Assembly (NCBI GenBank): GCA_023386955.1
Contig: JAEWIS010000025.1
Span: forward strand, 79,677 to 143,676
Length of the DNA stretch: 64,000 nucleotides
Direction: 5' to 3'
Origin: Bacillota bacterium
GTDB lineage: Bacteria; Bacillota; Bacilli; Paenibacillales; NBRC-103111
The position numbers were made by a program, and so were the translations under genes. Positions 24,890-32,974 of the stretch are shown piece after piece; position 1 is the first letter of the stretch, and each line of letters begins with the position of its first letter. The notes under the pieces are model-generated. The model saw only the letters and a list, made by a program, of their open reading frames with translations. It was not told the origin of the DNA and did no database searches.

Positions 24890-26380
24890 TTATTCCGTCT
24901 CTGTCTTGGGAACCCGGTTGGGCAGCCCCCAGACCACCAGCCAGCCTACCCCCGCAATGACTGCCATTATGATAAACAGGGTATGCAGACTCTGATTCAA
25001 TAAACCACGGAGCAGCACAGCTACGGTTTCACTCAGTTCGCGGCCATGGGGAGACAGCAGGGAATTAATGTCGCCCTGGGTTATGCCTTGGGCATACAAA
25101 CCGCCTGCTTCCGCTCCGCTGGAAATCCGGCTGCTGAGCAGAGAACCCAATACCGCGGCGCCGATGGTTTGCCCCAAGGTTCGGAGGAAGGTAACCAGCG
25201 CTGTGGAGGAGCCCCTCAAATGGTAGCCGACTGCCGATTGGGAAATAATCGTAAACACGATGGTGCTGAAGCCAAAGCCCACTCCATAGAGGAAGGTAGA
25301 CATGGACAGATACCAGTAAGTCGTGTCTGTTTGCAGGGCAATGAGAGCTAAAGCGCCTACCACCACAAACGTAAGCCCGATGAGGCTGGTCTGACGGGAG
25401 CCCCGCGAGAACAGAATCCGGCCGCCGATAATCGAGCTGATTAGCCAGCCGATAGACATAGGCAGCAGTGCCAGCCCCGAGGAGGCCGCATCTCCGCCCT
25501 GCACTCCTTGCACCCACAGCGGCAGGTAGCTGGTTAAGCCGATGATCAGCGAGCTGACCAACAATGCGGCGATGCACGAAAACAGAATGGCCCGGATGCG
25601 GAACAGCTTCAGGGGCACCATCGGCTCGGGAACACGCATTTCGATCTGGACGAAGCTGACCAGGCAAACCACAGACCCGGCAGCCAGCAGAAGCAGGTAT
25701 GGGGAGGACCAGGCCAAGGATTGCCCGCCCAGTGTAATGACCAGAAGCAGCGCTGTCATTCCCGCTGTGAAGGTGACGGCTCCCGCCCAATCCAGTCGTA
25801 CGGTCTGATTGCGGGGCTCTTCCTTCAAGTAGCGGGCAATAAAGAATACCGCCAGGATGGCAAACGGGACATTAAAGCCAAAAATCCATTCCCATCCGAA
25901 ATAGGTGATAACATAACCGCCCAGCAGCGGACCGACCAAGGAGGAGATTCCCCAGACGGAGCTGATGACCCCCTGGATTTTGCCCCGCTCCTCTGCTTCA
26001 TAGGTATCCCCGATAATCGTAAAGGTAACCGGGGTGAGGGCGCCTGCCCCAATTCCCTGGATAGCCCGGTAGAGAATCAGCGACTCCATATTGTGCGCAA
26101 ACATACACATAAGCGACCCCAGGGAGAAGAGTACACACCCGATGATAAATACCGCCTTGCGGCCGTACAAATCACTCAGCTTGCCGAAGATCGGGGTGGT
26201 GACCGCCATTGTCAGTAAATAGGAGGTAAAAATCCAGCTGAGCAGGTTGATATTCCCCAGATCGCTGACAATGCTGGGACCTGCCGGGCCGATAATTGTT
26301 CCTTCAATGGCCGCCAGGAATGTCGCCAGGATCACGCCGATCAGGATATAGGTTTTGTTGTTGCGTTTTGCCTTCTCCAC
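24890..26380 (-). CDS. MFS drug exporter, DHA2 (14-helix, EmrB/QacA) family
   Basis: 496 residues, GTG start. Motif A is GKLSDLYGRKAVF; motif C-like GPLLGGYV; the acidic AAIEGTIIGPAGPSIVSDLG in helix 1 takes the place of the usual LDxTIVNVALP, with Glu in place of Asp. Fourteen hydrophobic segments. Proton-driven export of drugs is the family role; substrate unknown. No regulator is adjacent. Confidence 0.9.
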   Translation of the reverse strand: MEKAKRNNKTYILIGVILATFLAAIEGTIIGPAGPSIVSDLGNINLLSWIFTSYLLTMAVTTPIFGKLSDLYGRKAVFIIGCVLFSLGSLMCMFAHNMESLILYRAIQGIGAGALTPVTFTIIGDTYEAEERGKIQGVISSVWGISSLVGPLLGGYVITYFGWEWIFGFNVPFAILAVFFIARYLKEEPRNQTVRLDWAGAVTFTAGMTALLLVITLGGQSLAWSSPYLLLLAAGSVVCLVSFVQIEMRVPEPMVPLKLFRIRAILFSCIAALLVSSLIIGLTSYLPLWVQGVQGGDAASSGLALLPMSIGWLISSIIGGRILFSRGSRQTSLIGLTFVVVGALALIALQTDTTYWYLSMSTFLYGVGFGFSTIVFTIISQSAVGYHLRGSSTALVTFLRTLGQTIGAAVLGSLLSSRISSGAEAGGLYAQGITQGDINSLLSPHGRELSETVAVLLRGLLNQSLHTLFIIMAVIAGVGWLVVWGLPNRVPKTETE

Positions 26381-26427
26381 GTATGCCCAACCTTTCCGTT
26401 TTTCAATTCATTAACGCTTGTCAAGCC

Positions 26428-26462
26428 AAAAAAAATCAGGCAGCCCGATTCCGGGTCGCCTG
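26428..26462 (-). terminator. terminator of the ars operon
   Basis: CAGGC-g-ACCCG-gaat-CGGGct-GCCTG followed by eight T on the minus strand, 80 bp after the arsC stop. Confidence 0.88.
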
Positions 26463-26541
26463 AACCTCACTCGCGATCAGCATCTGCCGCCTACAAGGCA
26501 AACATATGTACGGATCCAACAAAACGATTTTATAGGTAACA

Positions 26542-26964
26542 TCAGGATTTGTCAACCACAAACTGTTGGATGCGGGCCTTTATCGCGTCGCGGACCTGGC
26601 GGAACTTCTCCAGAATCTCGTCCTCCGTGCCCGTTGCTTTGGCAGGATCGTCAAAGCCCCAATGCCACTTCACAACCTCCGGGTTCATAATGGCAGGGCA
26701 GTGCTCATCAGCATGGCCGCATAAAGTGATGACCATATCCGCACGGTTAAGAAGCTCCGGATCAATCACGTCAGAGGTATGGCCGCTAATGTCAATCCCA
26801 GCCTCCTTCATGACCCGGACAGCGCGGGGATTAAGGCCATGGGCTTCCAGTCCGGCGCTTTTCACTTCAAATTCGTCCTTCCCCAACGCCTTCAGGAAGC
26901 CGTCCGCCATTTGGCTCCGGCAGGAGTTGCCGGTGCAGAGAAAGTAAACCAGCTTTTTGTTCAT
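26542..26964 (-). CDS. arsC: arsenate reductase, thioredoxin-coupled type
   Basis: 140 residues from the ATG at 26964, with AAAGGAG upstream and ATGA overlap with the acr3 stop codon. The low-molecular-weight-phosphatase P-loop [15 protein letters not shown] holds C10 and C15; [16 protein letters not shown] holds the resolving cysteine pair of the Bacillus/S. aureus ArsC type (near C82 and C89). It reduces arsenate to arsenite, which Acr3 exports. Length and motifs are complete. Confidence 0.95.
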   Translation of the reverse strand: MNKKLVYFLCTGNSCRSQMADGFLKALGKDEFEVKSAGLEAHGLNPRAVRVMKEAGIDISGHTSDVIDPELLNRADMVITLCGHADEHCPAIMNPEVVKWHWGFDDPAKATGTEDEILEKFRQVRDAIKARIQQFVVDKS

Positions 26965-28031
26965 TTCAGATTGCTCCTTTTCGGGGTTGTATGGAAATAT
27001 TTGCGTTGGAACCATAAAGCGACGTTCACCAGCCCGATCATCACCGGCACCTCCACCAGCGGGCCGATGACCGCAGCGAAGGCTGCACCGGAATGAATCC
27101 CGAATACGCCTACCGCAACGGCAATGGCGAGCTCAAAGTTATTGCTGGCGGCGGTAAAGGCCAGTGTGGAGGTGACGGGATATCCGGCCCCCGCTTTTTT
27201 GCCCATAAGGAAGGAAACCAGAAACATCACTACAAAATAAATGAGCAGCGGAATGGCGATCCGCACCACATCCAGCGGCAGCTCCAGAACCATGTCCGCC
27301 TTCAGGGAGAACATGATCACAATGGTAAACAGCAGGGCAATCAAGGTGATGGGGCTGATTTTGGGGAGCACCGTCTTCTCATACCAGACGCGCCCTTTCA
27401 CTTTGGTCCCGATGAACCGGGTCAGAAAGCCGGCCAGGAAAGGCACACCCAGGTAGATAAACACACTTTTGGCCACCTCCCCCATGGAAATGTCCACAGC
27501 CATCCCCTCGAGACCGAACCAGCCCGGAAGCCATGTAATGAAGAGGTAGGTATAGACCGAATAGAACAGGACCTGAAAGATGGAGTTAAACGCCACCAGC
27601 CCCGCCGCGTATTCCGTATCCCCACGGCAAAGGTCGTTCCAGACAATCACCATGGCAATGCACCGGGCCAGACCGATCATAATCAGGCCTACCATATACT
27701 CCGGGTAATCCCGCAGGAACACAATGGCCAGGATAAACATCAGAATGGGACCGATCACCCAGTTTTGGACCAGGGATAAACCCAGAATTTTGCCGTTCCG
27801 AAACACCTTCCCCAGCTCCTCGTAGCGGACCTTGGCAAGGGGCGGGTACATCATCAGAATTAACCCCGCCGCAATAGGAATCGAGGTTGTCCCGATCTGG
27901 AACCGGTTCAGCAAATCAACAAACGCGGGAAACAGGTTCCCAAGTGCAAGTCCGGCTCCCATGGCCAAAAAAATCCAGAGAGTCAGATACCGGTCCAGAA
28001 AGGACAGGCGTTTTTGCGGTATCATGTCCAT
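26961..28031 (-). CDS. acr3: arsenite efflux permease, ACR3 family
   Basis: 356 residues, ten membrane helices. ACR3 signatures: [69 protein letters not shown] with the essential Cys, and [22 protein letters not shown] with the Glu. Middle gene of arsR-acr3-arsC, coupled to arsC by a 4-bp overlap. Often named arsB in annotation, but it is not the ArsB family. Confidence 0.95.
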   Translation of the reverse strand: MDMIPQKRLSFLDRYLTLWIFLAMGAGLALGNLFPAFVDLLNRFQIGTTSIPIAAGLILMMYPPLAKVRYEELGKVFRNGKILGLSLVQNWVIGPILMFILAIVFLRDYPEYMVGLIMIGLARCIAMVIVWNDLCRGDTEYAAGLVAFNSIFQVLFYSVYTYLFITWLPGWFGLEGMAVDISMGEVAKSVFIYLGVPFLAGFLTRFIGTKVKGRVWYEKTVLPKISPITLIALLFTIVIMFSLKADMVLELPLDVVRIAIPLLIYFVVMFLVSFLMGKKAGAGYPVTSTLAFTAASNNFELAIAVAVGVFGIHSGAAFAAVIGPLVEVPVMIGLVNVALWFQRKYFHTTPKRSNLK

Positions 28032-28049
28032 GGCAAAAGCTCCTTCTAC

Positions 28050-28370
28050 TCATTCATCACAACAGTTGTCGCCGCATACCTCATCCAAATTCGCTTGCTG
28101 GCTGGGCAGCACCTTCAGCAGCTCCACCAGATAGGGCTTATCCGCCAGATCCAGCGAATAGTAGATCCATTGCCCTCTCCGGGTCTCCTTGACCAGCTTG
28201 CCGTCCCGCAGCTTCCGCATATGCTGGCTTATATTGGGCTGGCTGGTTTGCAAAAGCGCCGCAAGCTCGCACACGCAGCATTCCCTCTCCTTGAGATAAG
28301 AAAGGATGGTTAGCCTGGTTTTGTCTCCGGTTAGTTTAAGCTCATCGGCCAATTGCCCAATGGATACCAA
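28050..28370 (-). CDS. arsR: ArsR-family arsenic-responsive repressor
   Basis: 106 residues from TTG at 28370 (GGGGG seven bases upstream); a longer frame from TTG 28388 has no site. Winged helix with KTRLTILSYLKERECCVCELAALL, where ECCVCEL is the As(III)-binding cysteine motif in helix 3, then SQPNISQHMRKLRDGKLV and the wing RRGQWIYYSL. A second cysteine cluster, CGDNCCDE, ends the protein. First gene of the ars operon; an AT-rich promoter lies just upstream. Confidence 0.93.
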   Translation of the reverse strand: MVSIGQLADELKLTGDKTRLTILSYLKERECCVCELAALLQTSQPNISQHMRKLRDGKLVKETRRGQWIYYSLDLADKPYLVELLKVLPSQQANLDEVCGDNCCDE

Positions 28371-28388
28371 AGCAGCTTCCCCCTTCAA

Positions 28389-28447
28389 TCAGATTCTTAT
28401 ATTATTATATAATTAAATGATTATATTTAAAAGACCCAAAATAAACT
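28389..28447 (-). promoter_or_regulatory. ars operon promoter/operator region
   Basis: A 59-bp, strongly AT-rich stretch with TATAAT boxes in a loose dyad (TATAATCATTTAATTATA). ArsR operators are usually such AT-rich dyads over the promoter. Confidence 0.5.
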
Positions 28448-28472
28448 AAACCCGTCCATAACCGGACGGGCT
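28448..28472 (-). terminator. terminator of arsM
   Basis: CCCGTCC-ggttat-GGACGGG on the minus strand followed by TTTAGTTTATTTT, 13 bp past the arsM stop. Confidence 0.7.
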
Positions 28473-28484
28473 TCTTGCATTCGC

Positions 28485-29279
28485 TTATTTTACCGCCTTA
28501 ATCACTGCTGCCAGCACGTAGTCCTCCAAATTGGAGCAAGGCTCCCAGTCCTTGATGAATGCCTTGGATTCATCCTTAGGCTCAATGCTGATATGGGAAA
28601 ACCCGCTATCTTTCAGTATTTGCTCCAATTCGTCCACGGTGGATGCCCCGGAGATGCAGCTTGAGAGGGCGTCCATATCTCCCTTCACTTCTTCCGGCAA
28701 TGGGACTGATGCAACCACATCCGATACCGCGATTCTGCCGCCCGGTTTGAGCACACGATAAGCCTCCCGGTAAACCTGCGGCTTATCCGGAGACAAATTG
28801 ATCACACAGTTGGAAATAATGGCATCCACCGTCCCGTCGGCCACCGGCAGATGCTCTATCTCCCCCAGCCGAAAGTCTGTGTTGGCAAAGCCGCCTTTCA
28901 GCGCATTCCGTCGTGCCTGGCTCACCATCTCCGGGGTCATATCCACACCGATTACATGCCCTGCTGAACCTACCTGCCGGGAGGCCAGGAAACAATCGAA
29001 GCCCCCGCCGCTGCCCAAATCAAGGACTGTTTCGCCCGGCCTAAGCGCTGCGATTGCCTGCGGGTTGCCGCAGCCGAGACCCAGGTTCGCACCCTGTGGC
29101 ACTGACGCCAGCTCCTCTGAGGAATATCCCAGCTTTGCCGAAACCTCGTCGGGAGCGGCACAGGACCCAGCCGTCTCTCCTCCGGAGCAGCAGCTTCTCT
29201 CCGCGCCAGATTGCAAAACAATGCTTTTGTACCTCTTGCGTACCGCCTGCCTGATTTCATCATGACTGAATTGATTCAT
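28485..29279 (-). CDS. arsM: arsenite S-adenosylmethionine methyltransferase
   Basis: 264 residues from ATG at 29279, with AAGGAG eight bases upstream. SAM motif VLDLGSGGGFDCFLASRQVG; then EMVSQARRNA, DAIISNCVINLSPDK with a conserved Cys, and DALSSCISGASTVDEL with another. An N-terminal pair RSCCSGG completes the cysteines used by ArsM to bind As(III). It methylates arsenite to less harmful or volatile forms. It lies head-to-tail after a MarR gene with matching operators. Confidence 0.93.
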   Translation of the reverse strand: MNQFSHDEIRQAVRKRYKSIVLQSGAERSCCSGGETAGSCAAPDEVSAKLGYSSEELASVPQGANLGLGCGNPQAIAALRPGETVLDLGSGGGFDCFLASRQVGSAGHVIGVDMTPEMVSQARRNALKGGFANTDFRLGEIEHLPVADGTVDAIISNCVINLSPDKPQVYREAYRVLKPGGRIAVSDVVASVPLPEEVKGDMDALSSCISGASTVDELEQILKDSGFSHISIEPKDESKAFIKDWEPCSNLEDYVLAAVIKAVK

Positions 29280-29303
29280 TCTCCTCACTCCTTGTTTTCA
29301 TCA

Positions 29304-29324
29304 ATAATTGATTATTGCAACTAT
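29304..29324. promoter_or_regulatory. MarR operator before arsM
   Basis: ATAATTG-attattg-CAACTAT, a 7+7 dyad with one mismatch, 25 bp before the arsM ATG. Matches the dyad before the MarR gene at 29835-29855. Confidence 0.65.
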
Positions 29325-29344
29325 ATAGGATTATAAACTCCCCA

Positions 29345-29803
29345 TTAAAGGGGAGGCGTACAGCAATTGGGGCTTTTGCCCATGGCATCACTGAGAAGCT
29401 GCAGACTTTCGAGGACCTGCGCCTGTTTATCCGGAGGCACATGCTGGAACAGATTTCGTATGTAATCCTCCATCAGTCCTGAGACAGCCTCAGCCTGCTG
29501 ATTGCCGGCATCCGTGAGAGAGAGCACTACGTACCTCCGGTCCTGCGGATCAGGATGGCGGCCGACCAATCCGGCCTCCACCAGCTGCTGCACTTGCCGG
29601 CTTAAGGTGCTGGTATCCACGTTCAGCGACTCGGACAGCTCATTCAGCGAGAGGCGGGAGCGTCTGGATATTTCGTAGATAATGTGGCTTTGGATAACGG
29701 AGACGCCGCAGCATTGGGCACTGTCCTTCTGGAGCAAGCCAAAGCGACGGACGAGAAGCTGCAAGGTTTCCCTGACATTCACCTGAGCGGAGCTGAATTC
29801 CAT
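29345..29803 (-). CDS. MarR-family regulator with cysteine pairs, next to arsM
   Basis: 152 residues, ATG. Winged helix: QSHIIYEISRRSRLSLNELSESLNVDTSTLSRQVQQLVEAG, then GRHPDPQDRRYVVLSLTDAG with the DxR wing. Two cysteine pairs are unusual for MarR: AQCCGVS near residue 32, at the start of the winged helix, and PNCCTPPL at the very C-terminus. Their placement suggests a thiol or As(III)-sensing regulator. It very likely controls itself and arsM through the shared dyads. No published homologue could be recalled with certainty. Confidence 0.88.
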   Translation of the reverse strand: MEFSSAQVNVRETLQLLVRRFGLLQKDSAQCCGVSVIQSHIIYEISRRSRLSLNELSESLNVDTSTLSRQVQQLVEAGLVGRHPDPQDRRYVVLSLTDAGNQQAEAVSGLMEDYIRNLFQHVPPDKQAQVLESLQLLSDAMGKSPNCCTPPL

Positions 29804-29833
29804 GTTTGATCACCTGCCCATATGGTAGCATAT

Positions 29834-29856
29834 AATAGTTGACTTTTGCAACTATT
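29834..29856. promoter_or_regulatory. MarR operator before the MarR gene
   Basis: AATAGTTG-acttttg-CAACTATT, perfect 8+8 dyad, 31 bp before the start codon. Confidence 0.7.
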
Positions 29857-29938
29857 TAATTTTTCATCTATATGGCGAAGAGAGAGGTGCTGGATCACTG
29901 ATGTTGCACCCCTCTGGTGACTGTTGCCCCCAGGCTCC

Positions 29939-30122
29939 AACGGACCCACCGTACGCTAATTGGGGGATTTCCCGCGTTTTGAGATTTTCGCGGACACAGG
30001 AGACGCTATTTGCCCCAGTAGCCTTCATTCGGGCACTCCTCCCCCATTTAACGGCTCTACGGTCCGCGAAAATGTGAAAACCCCGTTTTTCCGCGAAATA
30101 GCGGAACGTCGGTCCGTTCGGG
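29939..30122. repeat. intergenic cluster of dispersed ~26-bp repeats
   Basis: The 533-bp gap 29857-30389 has no convincing gene. It holds copies of a family with core AACGGAC...CGCTATTT: at 29939-29965, 29989-30016, about 30049-30074, and in reverse at 30096-30122. The 20 bases 29992-30011 (GGACACAGGAGACGCTATTT) recur exactly, in reverse, at 60452-60471. Confidence 0.6.
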
Positions 30123-30125
30123 ACA

Positions 30126-30213
30126 GGTACGAGATAGGTACGAGATAGGTACGAGATAGGTACGAGATAGGTACGAGATAGGTACGAGATAGGTACGAGA
30201 TAGGTACAGATTA
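30126..30213. repeat. 11-bp tandem repeat, about 8 copies
   Basis: Unit GGTACGAGATA in seven exact copies from 30126 to 30202 plus a degenerate eighth. The period is not a multiple of three, and no ribosome site or gene frame uses it. It is likely noncoding and length-variable by slippage. Confidence 0.9.
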
Positions 30214-30389
30214 GGCGGCGGCAAACCGGATGGAAGTATACAAAAAGGGCGCCCGTCCAGCGGCCCGCCCTCCCCCATCCACTAGCATGGCACACAAATC
30301 TTCTCTGCTTCAGCCATACCTCAGTCCCGACCTTTGTCCGTCTCTCTCACGCGGCCTCTGCCTGCTCGAAAACAACACCACTCTGCACT

Positions 30390-30668
30390 TCACTTCAGCC
30401 GGCCCCGCTTCACCTTGGCGGACAGCCACACCCTGCCGGGTTTCCCCTTCACCAGCCGGGAAATGCGGATGCCGTAGAGCTTCTCCGCCAGCACCGCCTG
30501 ATGCCGGACCAGCACCTCAGCCTGACGCCTGACCTGCTCCGCAGCCTCGGGAGATTCCAGCGTCAGAGCCGCGATGCCCTCCAGCATATCCGCCAGGGCA
30601 TGCTGGCTGCGGGCCAGGGAGCCGAGGATATCCAGCCGGATTTCCATCTCCCGCTCCTTGGGGGTCAT
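30390..30668 (-). CDS. small helical protein A, unknown function
   Basis: 92 residues; ATG overlaps the stop of the previous gene (ATGA). One predicted long helical stretch, RLDILGSLARSQHALADMLE then EAAEQVRRQAEVLVRHQAVL, and a basic tail ending KVKRGRLK. The pattern IL-x2-(L/M)A-(R/K)-SQ-x2-LA-x-(M/I)L recurs in the first gene of this operon and, more loosely, in the second, so the three look like paralogues. Last gene of the operon. Position beside spore-glycosylation genes suggests, but does not show, a spore role. Confidence 0.7.
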   Translation of the reverse strand: MTPKEREMEIRLDILGSLARSQHALADMLEGIAALTLESPEAAEQVRRQAEVLVRHQAVLAEKLYGIRISRLVKGKPGRVWLSAKVKRGRLK

Positions 30669-30997
30669 GCGTCATCTCCCGAATCGCCGAAGAGGTCCCC
30701 CAGACCGCCTCCGGACCCTTCCGATTCCGCCTTCTGGATCAGAATCCCCAGATTCTTGGCTAGCCCCTGCTCCATCCGCGTAATACCGGCAATCACTTCC
30801 ACAATATTCTCATGCAGCTCCAGGGCATTCTTATGGAATTCCTCGCAGCCGGGAAAGCAGTTTTCGCGCATGTGCCCGCATACCCAGCTCCGGCGCTGCT
30901 CCGCCTCCAGCGCCTTGGCTTCCAGAATAACCGAGATATGCTCCTGCATCAGCGCCGATGATTCCAGCATGTCGAGCAGAGTATCACTGCGTTTCAT
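30665..30997 (-). CDS. small helical protein B, unknown function
   Basis: 110 residues, ATG with GAGGAGG upstream. Helical; shares with protein C the opening (LLDMLESSALMQEHISVILEAKA) and the segment ALELHENIVEVIAGITRMEQ. Three cysteines cluster in WVCGHMRENCFPGCEEFH. The tail is acidic and Gly-rich (GSGGGLGDLFGDSGDDA). Middle gene of the three-gene operon. Confidence 0.7.
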   Translation of the reverse strand: MKRSDTLLDMLESSALMQEHISVILEAKALEAEQRRSWVCGHMRENCFPGCEEFHKNALELHENIVEVIAGITRMEQGLAKNLGILIQKAESEGSGGGLGDLFGDSGDDA

Positions 30998-31013
30998 GAA
31001 ATGCCGCCTCCTC

Positions 31014-31301
31014 TCATTCTTCCTCCTGGCCTTGAAGCTCCTTGATCACCGGCTCCAGATTGTCCCCCAATGCGTCCTCCAAATCTGCCAGGCCGTTTAA
31101 GTACACGGCAATGTTCTTGGACAGATCGATAGACTGGCTCTTCACTTCTTCCACTCCGGCCCCGGCCATATGAGCGTGGGGTATATTGATCACCAGCCCT
31201 GCCGCATGACAGGCCAAGTCCCGCTCCGCCTTCAGAATGAGGGCCAGCTCCCGTTGAGATTTGGCCATATGGTGCAGGATCCAGTCGATGCGTTCGTTCA
31301 T
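31014..31301 (-). CDS. small helical protein C, unknown function
   Basis: 95 residues from ATG at 31301, which has AAAGGGAGTG upstream; the longer frame to 31349 lacks one. ILHHMAKSQRELALILKAE at the start and SIDLSKNIAVYLNGLADLED near the end match proteins A and B in spacing. First gene of the operon, 17 bp before protein B. CATATGCTG at about 31360 resembles a sigma-K -10 box with one mismatch. Confidence 0.7.
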   Translation of the reverse strand: MNERIDWILHHMAKSQRELALILKAERDLACHAAGLVINIPHAHMAGAGVEEVKSQSIDLSKNIAVYLNGLADLEDALGDNLEPVIKELQGQEEE

Positions 31302-31565
31302 TCCGTCACTCCCTTTATTCTCGGAAATGTGCAACCGTGTACCCGTCATTCACAGCATATGCAGCCGGCCAAAAAGGGGAACAAAACAACCGTTGTCCCT
31401 CCTCCTTCCGCGCAGCTCAAAAATCCCGCCAGCACCGGGCGGGTGTCCTGTACGCGCCATACGCAGGCCACGTAGGATAGTCTATCGGCGCCGCAGGAGT
31501 CTGTTTGCAGGCTTATGCTTGGTCCGGCGCACGGGAGACCTGTTTCTTGCGAAGGAGGAAATGGC

Positions 31566-32498
31566 ATGAAAGCACTAGTCACGGGAGGTGCCGGTTTTAT
31601 TGGCGCCCACCTGGCCAGGGAACTCTTGGAGCGGCAGTGGGAGGTCCATGTATTGGATGACCTGTCCACAGGCCATGCGTCCAAGGTTCCCCTGGGAGCA
31701 ACGCTTCACCAGATGGACATCCGCCAACCGGAGGTGGAGGAGCGTATTGCCCACATCCGGCCGGACATCGTATTCCACCTGGCCGCCCAAGCGGATGTGC
31801 AGCGTTCCATCAAGGAACCGGATACGGATGCTGCCATCAACATCACCGGCACGGCACGGATTCTCAAGGCATGTGTGGCGGCACAGGCCCGCAAGCTGAT
31901 TTTCTCCTCCACCTCCGCCGTTTACGGGGAATTGAGCAAGGACAAAATCACCGAGTGGGATTCTCCTCAGCCCATCTCCTTCTATGGCATGTCCAAATGG
32001 GCCGGGGAGCAATATCTGGAGGTGTTCCGCCGCCTGCATGGCCTGCCCTATACCGTCCTGCGGTACGGCAATGTCTACGGTCCCGGCCAAACGGCCAAGG
32101 GCGAGGGTGGCGTTATTGCCCTGTTCATGGAGAAGCTGGCCAAAAACAAACCCTTGCGCATTCACGGGGACGGCGGCCAGACCAGAGACTTCATCTACGT
32201 CAAGGATGTGGTGGCAGCCAATCTGGCTGCGGTGGATGCAGGCGACGGAGACACCTTCCAGATCAGCACCGGGAACACCACCTCTGTCAATCAGATCGCC
32301 CAGCTTCTCAAGGAGCTGCATCCGGCAGAGGTTCCGGTGGAGTATGGGCCGGCCCGGCCCGGAGATATCCGGCACAGCTGTCTGGACAGCGCCAAGGCAC
32401 AGAAGCATCTCCACTGGCAGCCCTCCGTCAGCTTCCCGCAGGGACTTGCCGAAACCTACCGCCACTGGTTTCCCTCCCCCGGCAGCCGGACGGAATAA
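31566..32498 (+). CDS. NAD-dependent sugar epimerase, GalE-like
   Basis: 310 residues from ATG at 31566 (GAAGGAGG upstream; the frame from 31515 has no site). Extended SDR: GGAGFIGAHLARELL binds NAD; VFHLAAQADVQRSI; the catalytic Ser-Thr in FSSTSAVYGE and Y-x3-K in SFYGMSKWAGEQYLEV; YGNVYGPGQ. Typical of UDP-glucose 4-epimerase-like proteins, but substrate cannot be fixed. Flanked by a strong terminator shared with the next convergent gene; part of the sugar-nucleotide supply for the surrounding glycosyltransferases. Confidence 0.88.
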   Translation: MKALVTGGAGFIGAHLARELLERQWEVHVLDDLSTGHASKVPLGATLHQMDIRQPEVEERIAHIRPDIVFHLAAQADVQRSIKEPDTDAAINITGTARILKACVAAQARKLIFSSTSAVYGELSKDKITEWDSPQPISFYGMSKWAGEQYLEVFRRLHGLPYTVLRYGNVYGPGQTAKGEGGVIALFMEKLAKNKPLRIHGDGGQTRDFIYVKDVVAANLAAVDAGDGDTFQISTGNTTSVNQIAQLLKELHPAEVPVEYGPARPGDIRHSCLDSAKAQKHLHWQPSVSFPQGLAETYRHWFPSPGSRTE

Positions 32499-32505
32499 GC
32501 GCAGA

Positions 32506-32532
32506 AAAAACGGCCCGCAGCGGGCCGTTTTT
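32506..32532. terminator. bidirectional terminator
   Basis: AAAAACGGCCCG-cag-CGGGCCGTTTTT, perfect 12-bp stem usable from both strands, between the epimerase gene and the convergent 32575 gene. Confidence 0.9.
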
Positions 32533-32574
32533 CTTTGAGGCGATCTGTATGCAGGCTTAGGGGAGCTGCTTGCT

Positions 32575-32964
32575 TCAGGCGCCGTAAACCGCTCCCTCCA
32601 GCCCATAAGGCCCGACAATCCTCGCCTTTAATTCGGGAGAGGCAACGGTGAGGAAATAGGAAATCGTGCCGGTTTGCCCGCTTTCCTCGTATTTGGTCCG
32701 GGTGTGGGCTTTAAAGAAGCAGCCCTCCGTCATCTGGTATATGACAGGACCCATGGCTGAATTTCTGCGGATTCTGATATCCAGCTCGCCCATATCCCAA
32801 TTCAACGGCTTATCCCAGCCGATCTCCAGCAGCAGCAGCACCCGGTCCGCCGGCACCAAGCCGGACAAGGTTACAGAGGTCAGCACAATTTCACTTGCCC
32901 CAACGGGAAAGGGCTGAAACTCCCCTTTTTTCGCTTCTGTTTTGTAGCCTGATTTTTTATGCAT
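32575..32964 (-). CDS. hypothetical short protein, possibly spore surface
   Basis: 129 residues from ATG at 32964 (GAGGTG six bases upstream). Beta-type text (VLTSVTLSGLVPADRVLLLLEIGW, SYFLTVASPEL) and a single Cys; no signal peptide or membrane helix. It follows a glycosyltransferase by 10 bp and so belongs to the 34397-32575 operon. General shape resembles short exosporium-associated jelly-roll proteins, but no family was recognised. Confidence 0.6.
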   Translation of the reverse strand: MHKKSGYKTEAKKGEFQPFPVGASEIVLTSVTLSGLVPADRVLLLLEIGWDKPLNWDMGELDIRIRRNSAMGPVIYQMTEGCFFKAHTRTKYEESGQTGTISYFLTVASPELKARIVGPYGLEGAVYGA

Positions 32965-32974
32965 CATTATCACC

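Noticed and set aside
30126..30213. CRISPR-like array
   Set aside because: The units are 11 bp and contiguous with no spacers; no cas genes in the window.
29864..30295. Minus-strand frames with YLVPISYLSRT repeats
   Set aside because: They arise from the 11-bp tandem array read in successive frames; no ribosome site and no protein-like text outside the array.
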